Shown: piece by piece, positions 13,561 to 17,023 of the stretch
Position numbering within the stretch: the first letter of the stretch is position 1
How the letters are laid out: the number at the start of each line of letters is the position of its first letter
Origin: Halocynthiibacter sp049608145
Lineage (GTDB): Bacteria > Pseudomonadota > Alphaproteobacteria > Rhodobacterales > Rhodobacteraceae
NCBI RefSeq assembly: GCF_049608145.1
Contig: NZ_JBMYXF010000058.1
Coordinates: 1 to 17,023, forward strand
DNA: 17,023 bases
Direction of reading: 5' to 3'
The notes under the pieces: generated by a model
Databases searched by the model: none
What the model saw: the letters and a program-made list of their open reading frames with translations, nothing else
What the model was told of the DNA's origin: nothing
Position numbers and translations under genes: made by a program

Positions 13561-15969
13561 CTAAGCCGCTGAAACTGAATGGTCCGGATCTTCGTTATTA
13601 TTCCCAAGCTCAACATCGCTGTTGGTATTAAGCGAAGCAATTGCATGGACAAGGGAACTGGCTTCATCTCTTAGGGATTGGGTCGCCGCCGATGTTTCCT
13701 CGAACATTGCAGCGTTCTGTTGGGTCGCTTGATCAAGTTGACTTGTGGCTGAGGTCAGCTGTTGCACAACTGCTGCTTGCTCTTTTGCACTAATTGCAAT
13801 CCCTGCCATACGTTCTGAAACTTGTGAAATTCCACTTGAAATTGATCTAAAGTTCGTCCCACTTTGACCTACTAAGTCGGCGCCTTTGTCGACGATGCTT
13901 CGGCTGTCTTCGATCAGTTTTGAGATGTCTCGTGCAGCGGTGGATGACCGTGTCGCCAAGGCCCGCACTTCTGTTGCCACAACTGCAAAGCCTCGCCCTG
14001 ACTCTCCGGCACGTGCCGCTTCTACGCCAGCATTTAGGGCCAACAAATTGGTTTGAAAGGCAATATCTTCAATGAGGTCGATAATATTGCTGATCTCAGA
14101 GGATGATTGCTGAATTTTTGACATAGCTTGGATAGCTTCGTCAACAACCGCATTACCTGTCTGTGTTTCATGTTGAATTTCTTGAAACGCTTGGCTGGCT
14201 TGGGCTGCCGTGTCAGACGTTGCGTCCACAGATTCAGAGAGTTCAACAATTGCGGCTGAAGTCTCTTCTAAAGTCGCTGCGTTTCTTTCCGTTCGTGTCG
14301 CGAGATCTTTGGTCGCGGAGGCTAACTCACCTGTTGCGGATTCAATAGTACCACTGCTGCCGTGAATTTGGCCTACGATCTCTGAAAGGCTAACGCCTGT
14401 GCTGTTGACAGATGTGCTTATTTCTTCGAAAATTCCAGGGAATTCCCCGCTGAGCCGCACGGTTAAGTTGCCATTTGCAAGGGAGAAAAGAGCATCCTTA
14501 ACATGTTGCAAGGTTCCATCGGTCATCTCACCGATGTCATTTAGGCCTTTGCACATCTCTGCGAAGACACCCTCTTTGTCGGAAAGGTCCAATCTTTGAG
14601 TGAAGTCGCCTTTCGCACATGCTGCAACCATCTCGGAAATTTCATGGGCGGCTTGCAATTCACGCGCACGTGTCTCTTCTGCTATCTTGGCTTTCTCAGC
14701 GCGCTCAGCTTCTTTTTCTCGGCGTTGCTTTTCTTTTTCTTCAGCTTTCGCCGCCAGTGCAGCTTCTTCTTTTAGACGGGTATCTTTTTCGACTTCCCTT
14801 GCTTCAAGGATACTGTCTTTGAAAACAGATAAAGCAGTTGCGACATCGCCGATTTCATTGCGAGAGGCCACAGGGATTTGGGTTTCCATATCTCCCGAGG
14901 CCATCTTTTGTGCAGCTTGCACAACCCCGTTGAATCCTGATTTGGTGGCAGTAATGAACATTGCGATGGCAGCTGTGACGATCATCAAAGAGAAAGCTGC
15001 AATCGCCAACACCGTGTATTTCTGTACGGTTGCGTCGGATCGGATTTGTTCTACGAGCTTAACGAGATCATTTGAGAGCGTTTGCTCAAACTCGCGGAGC
15101 AAATTGATACGTGCCGTTTGTGCTGCAAAAAAATCGGGGCCAGAAAAAGCTGTGATTTCGGCCATGGGACCAACATCCAAGATGTCCTGACGCATCCGCT
15201 CAATTGTGCGCACAGGGGCGGAGCGATTAAGTTCATCATAAGCACTGACTTGCGTGGGGGTCGCTATCGCGAGAAACACATCCGTAAATGTTTCTGCTCT
15301 TGAAATAAGTGACACTAACTTTTGCATGTTTTCAGGTGTAAAACCACCGCTTGCGATGCTGGAAGCCCCAACGGCACGTTCAATGCCGGCACGTTCCTTC
15401 GCTTCTAGAAAGTTTGCGAAGGAAGTCACTCCTGTCGATACATCACCATCTGAACTCAGGGTCGCCACCATCTGGATCAACTCAAGCATTTTTGTATTTG
15501 AACCGGTATAATATCGCAGCGCGTCACGCGTTTCGATGCGCAACCCATCCGCGTTCTCTCGGATGTTGGAGAGGCCTGACAAGGTCGTTTGGATTTGAGC
15601 GATTGAAAAGCGTAGCTCTGCTTCAACGGTTTCGATATCCGTGTTTTCGACCCAATTTTCAAAGTCAACCCGAGCCGCATCCGTCAAAAGGCGTTGCGCC
15701 TTTAATTCTGCGTTAAATGCGGAGCCATCACTGCTTAAGAAGAGGGCTGTCCCGCCGCGTTCTTTTTGTTGTTCATGAAGTAGATTGCTCAACGCGATTG
15801 ATCCAATCACCAGGTTTTCAATGCGCGCTGCTTCGCGCGATGTTTGCTGAAGCCCCCAAATGAGCGTCCCAGCAAAAACAACTGATAGCATGACTGGAAT
15901 GAATGCAATCAGGACCAGGGCACGAGAGATAGGCAAGTTTATGATGACTGAGCGAACTTTTGTAAGCAT
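13561..15969 (-). CDS. Methyl-accepting chemotaxis protein with NIT sensor domain
   Basis: An 802-residue transmembrane chemoreceptor that passes ligand state to CheA/CheW. TM1 is at about residues 17-40. The periplasmic part (about 45-310) has the nitrate/nitrite-sensing (NIT) domain signature LLHEQQKERGGTALFLSSDG. TM2 is at about 318-342. A HAMP follows (about 343-395), then a highly charged Glu/Lys/Ala-rich coiled coil (396-440), a second HAMP-like region (about 440-535) and the signalling hairpin with the conserved tip EDIAFQTNLLALNAGVEAAR (634-653). No C-terminal NWETF-type tether is visible; the tail ends DHSVSAA. Ligand assignment to nitrate or nitrite is by domain name only. ATG 15969 has a weak GAGAAG ribosome site upstream. 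Confidence 0.93.
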   Translation of the reverse strand: MLTKVRSVIINLPISRALVLIAFIPVMLSVVFAGTLIWGLQQTSREAARIENLVIGSIALSNLLHEQQKERGGTALFLSSDGSAFNAELKAQRLLTDAARVDFENWVENTDIETVEAELRFSIAQIQTTLSGLSNIRENADGLRIETRDALRYYTGSNTKMLELIQMVATLSSDGDVSTGVTSFANFLEAKERAGIERAVGASSIASGGFTPENMQKLVSLISRAETFTDVFLAIATPTQVSAYDELNRSAPVRTIERMRQDILDVGPMAEITAFSGPDFFAAQTARINLLREFEQTLSNDLVKLVEQIRSDATVQKYTVLAIAAFSLMIVTAAIAMFITATKSGFNGVVQAAQKMASGDMETQIPVASRNEIGDVATALSVFKDSILEAREVEKDTRLKEEAALAAKAEEKEKQRREKEAERAEKAKIAEETRARELQAAHEISEMVAACAKGDFTQRLDLSDKEGVFAEMCKGLNDIGEMTDGTLQHVKDALFSLANGNLTVRLSGEFPGIFEEISTSVNSTGVSLSEIVGQIHGSSGTIESATGELASATKDLATRTERNAATLEETSAAIVELSESVDATSDTAAQASQAFQEIQHETQTGNAVVDEAIQAMSKIQQSSSEISNIIDLIEDIAFQTNLLALNAGVEAARAGESGRGFAVVATEVRALATRSSTAARDISKLIEDSRSIVDKGADLVGQSGTNFRSISSGISQVSERMAGIAISAKEQAAVVQQLTSATSQLDQATQQNAAMFEETSAATQSLRDEASSLVHAIASLNTNSDVELGNNNEDPDHSVSAA

Positions 15970-16279
15970 GATGAATGACTTCTCAAGATAATTAGCGTCT
16001 AATAGCTTGAGGCATGCTTACCGGATTAATCCTTACCAATTAGACAATTTAACTCACCTTTGCAAAGATGAATTACTTAAAAGTTTATTGTGTCACTCAC
16101 TGTGGTTCTCTGAGAAATATAGAGTACGCTGACATAGGCGTATGTTCTTTCTGATGGGTAATCCGGCGACTTTGCAAAGTACACTAACTGCCCGCTCCCG
16201 ACCTTGGTGTTGAACGTCTTTATCTGCCCAAAATCGCACCCACTTCCTAGGTCTCATCGGGCCTTCAATGCGATGACGC
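15970..16279. other. Intergenic region upstream of the chemoreceptor
   Basis: AT-rich near 16000-16090, where the chemoreceptor promoter should lie. No convincing gene, tRNA or repeat is seen. The short minus-strand frame at 16093-16308 has atypical composition and no family resemblance. Confidence 0.4.
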
Positions 16280-16426
16280 TTACGCACGGTCCCAATAAGA
16301 CCATCCACGCATTTTTATACCGCGTTGCCACGCCTGATATAGAAAGGTATAAGATGCATCAGCATCAGACAGCGGGGCTTCGAAAGTCGCTGTTGCAAAC
16401 GTACCCTTGAGGTCAGCATACCACGG
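16280..16426 (-). pseudogene. C-terminal fragment of an unrecognised protein, cut by the IS element
   Basis: A minus-strand frame reads PWYADLKGTFATATFEAP and continues to WSYWDRA before a TAA at 16282-16280. It is protein-like in composition and ends naturally, but on its upstream side it runs into the left end of the IS3-type element, with no start codon before it. It looks like the tail of a gene interrupted by the insertion. I do not recognise the family. Confidence 0.4.
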
Positions 16427-16494
16427 TAATCCCCCCGGAAATAAGTGGTGTTCATGCGTAGAATTTTCTCGGCATACTATCTGATGAGGTTTTG

Positions 16495-16809
16495 ATGAAG
16501 AACAGACGATACAGCGAAGCCAAAATCATGGGAATTTTAAAGCAGGCAGAAGGCGGTGTACCGGTTGCAGATCTTTGCCGCGAACATGGCATGAGTAACG
16601 CCAGTTTTTACAAATGGCGGGCGAAATTTGGCGGCATGCACTGCACGACAGGTTATGCGTAGCATGATCCCGAGAGTGGACGCTTCGATGATCTCAGAGT
16701 TGAAGGCGATGGCAGAAGAAAACCGCCGCCTGAAGCGCATGTATGCCGAGATGAGCATGCAAAACGACTTGCTGAAGGAAGCTCTTGGAAAAAAGGCGCT
16801 AAGGCCGTC
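16495..16809 (+). pseudogene. IS3-family orfA (HTH transposase subunit), disrupted
   Basis: From ATG 16495 the product MKNRRYSEAKIMGILKQAEG...YKWRAKFGGM is the HTH_Tnp_1 domain of IS3 orfA. At 16639 a 40-bp insert shifts the frame to a TAG at 16660-16662. The expected continuation DASMISELKAMAEENRRLKR resumes in another frame at 16679 and runs through the leucine-zipper-like part to LLKEALGKK. OrfA normally binds the terminal repeats, and orfB is made by a -1 frameshift at the A6G run. This copy cannot make an intact product. Confidence 0.85.
16639..16678. repeat. Palindromic 40-bp insert 1 in IS orfA
   Basis: This segment interrupts the orfA reading frame between GGM and DASM. It forms a hairpin GGTTATGC-GTA-GCATGATC and ends in CCCGAGAG. 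It is homologous to the insert at 16810-16850, sharing the CGACAGG start and the CCCGAGAG end with compensatory stem changes. Confidence 0.6.
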
Positions 16810-16850
16810 CATTGCCCGACAGGGTATTGCGCAGCAATGTCCCGAGAGGG
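16810..16850. repeat. Palindromic 41-bp insert 2 at the IS orfA/orfB junction
   Basis: It shares CGACAGG and CCCGAGAG with insert 1. Its hairpin is GGGTATTGC-GCA-GCAATGTCC. Relative to insert 1 one T is added in the left arm and one A in the right arm, which keeps the pairing. That suggests a small structured mobile repeat rather than chance sequence. Confidence 0.6.
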
Positions 16851-17023
16851 GCAGCGCAAAGAGATGGCCGTGAAAGCGGTCACCAACCGTGGCGCGCTGG
16901 CCTGCAGGACGTTCCAGCTTCTCGGTGATGCACACATCACCTGCCAGCCAGCGGATCAGCGAGACCTGCTATCGTTATCAGCGCAAGTTGAGCGATGAGA
17001 ACGCGGAAATTGCGGAATGGCTA
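16851..17023 (+). pseudogene. IS3-family orfB (rve integrase) N-terminal fragment, disrupted
   Basis: The frame from 16851 reads QRKEMAVKAVTNRG, then ALACRTFQ. After a 37-bp insert (16918-16954) it resumes as ISETCYRYQRKLSDENAEIA, which is the N-terminus of IS3 orfB before the DDE domain. The insert breaks the frame, and three residues usually found between RG and ALACR appear to be missing. The catalytic domain would lie beyond the window. Confidence 0.8.
16918..16954. repeat. Hairpin 37-bp insert 3 in IS orfB
   Basis: The insert lies between ACRTFQ and ISETCYRY of orfB and contains GGTGATG-CACA-CATCACC, a perfect 7-bp hairpin. Its sequence is not clearly related to inserts 1 and 2. Confidence 0.5.

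Larger units (their letters stand above)
16427..17023 (+). mobile_element. Decayed IS3-family element, runs off right edge
   Basis: Two transposase frames of IS3 type (orfA-like, then orfB-like, joined near an A6G slippery site GGAAAAAAGG at 16787-16796) begin about 70 bases inside the presumed left end, which contains a C-run TCCCCCCGGAAA near 16430-16441. The left boundary is approximate; I could not verify the terminal repeat without the right end. Several frame-breaking inserts show it is no longer active. Confidence 0.7.

Noticed and set aside
13113..13564. Several 69-91 codon frames in the gap after rtcR
   Set aside because: They run across the inverted repeats without ribosome sites or family resemblance.
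16093..16308. 71-codon minus-strand frame near the IS element
   Set aside because: Composition is not protein-like and a better minus-strand frame (16280-16426) overlaps it.

Overview
The window looks like a chromosomal segment of an alphaproteobacterium, most likely of the Rhodobacterales/Roseobacter group. This rests on protein style, moderately high GC, an IS3-type element and the NIT-domain chemoreceptor; no 16S or core housekeeping gene is present, so the placement is an inference.

Region 1 (1-7502) is a Tn7-like transposition module. A divergent gene runs off the left edge. A small Ner/Nlp-type regulator is followed by tnsA, tnsB, tnsC and tniQ, which overlap by 4-8 bases and read as one operon, and then by a DEDDh (DnaQ-type) 3'-5' exonuclease. 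No CRISPR array or cas gene is visible. The module stops just beyond the 3' end of rtcB, an arrangement that recalls Tn7 next to glmS, but I could not identify the transposon ends with confidence.

Region 2 (7503-13077) is an RNA repair and RNA quality-control locus and the highlight of the window. On the minus strand a Ro60/Rsr (TROVE + vWFA) gene is followed by about 830 bases packed with structured RNAs and then by the RNA ligase gene rtcB, which ends in an intrinsic terminator. The RNA stretch holds five Y-RNA-like units (A-E in transcript order) and two complete cloverleaf tRNAs with encoded CCA: a Pro(UGG)-type tRNA between units D and E, and tRNA-Asn(GUU) before rtcB. Every Y unit has a terminal stem, an internal-loop motif of the form AAUG facing UUG, and a second covarying helix GGRAC/GUYUC. 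Units C and D carry a tRNA-like domain in circularly permuted order (T arm, acceptor-like stem closed by a short loop, D arm) whose anticodon stem is replaced by the Y-RNA helix. Divergently, rtcR encodes a CARF + AAA+ activator. Its sigma54-contacting loop reads QAIPGA instead of GAFTGA, and the intergenic region has no GG-N10-GC promoter. No rtcA is present.

Region 3 (13078-17023) contains a cluster of four 22-bp repeats arranged as two facing pairs (possible transposon-end relic or MITE), a large NIT-HAMP-HAMP methyl-accepting chemotaxis protein on the minus strand, the C-terminal fragment of an unrecognised protein, and a decayed IS3-family element running off the right edge. The IS transposase is interrupted by two related ~40-bp palindromic inserts and a third hairpin insert.

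Working picture: RtcR probably senses damaged RNA ends and switches on ro60-Y RNAs-tRNAs-rtcB. RtcB then reseals cleaved RNAs, Ro60 with its Y RNAs handles misfolded or damaged RNA, and the encoded tRNAs could replace or decoy cleaved tRNAs. The Tn7-like element beside it may use the rtcB 3' end as its attachment site.
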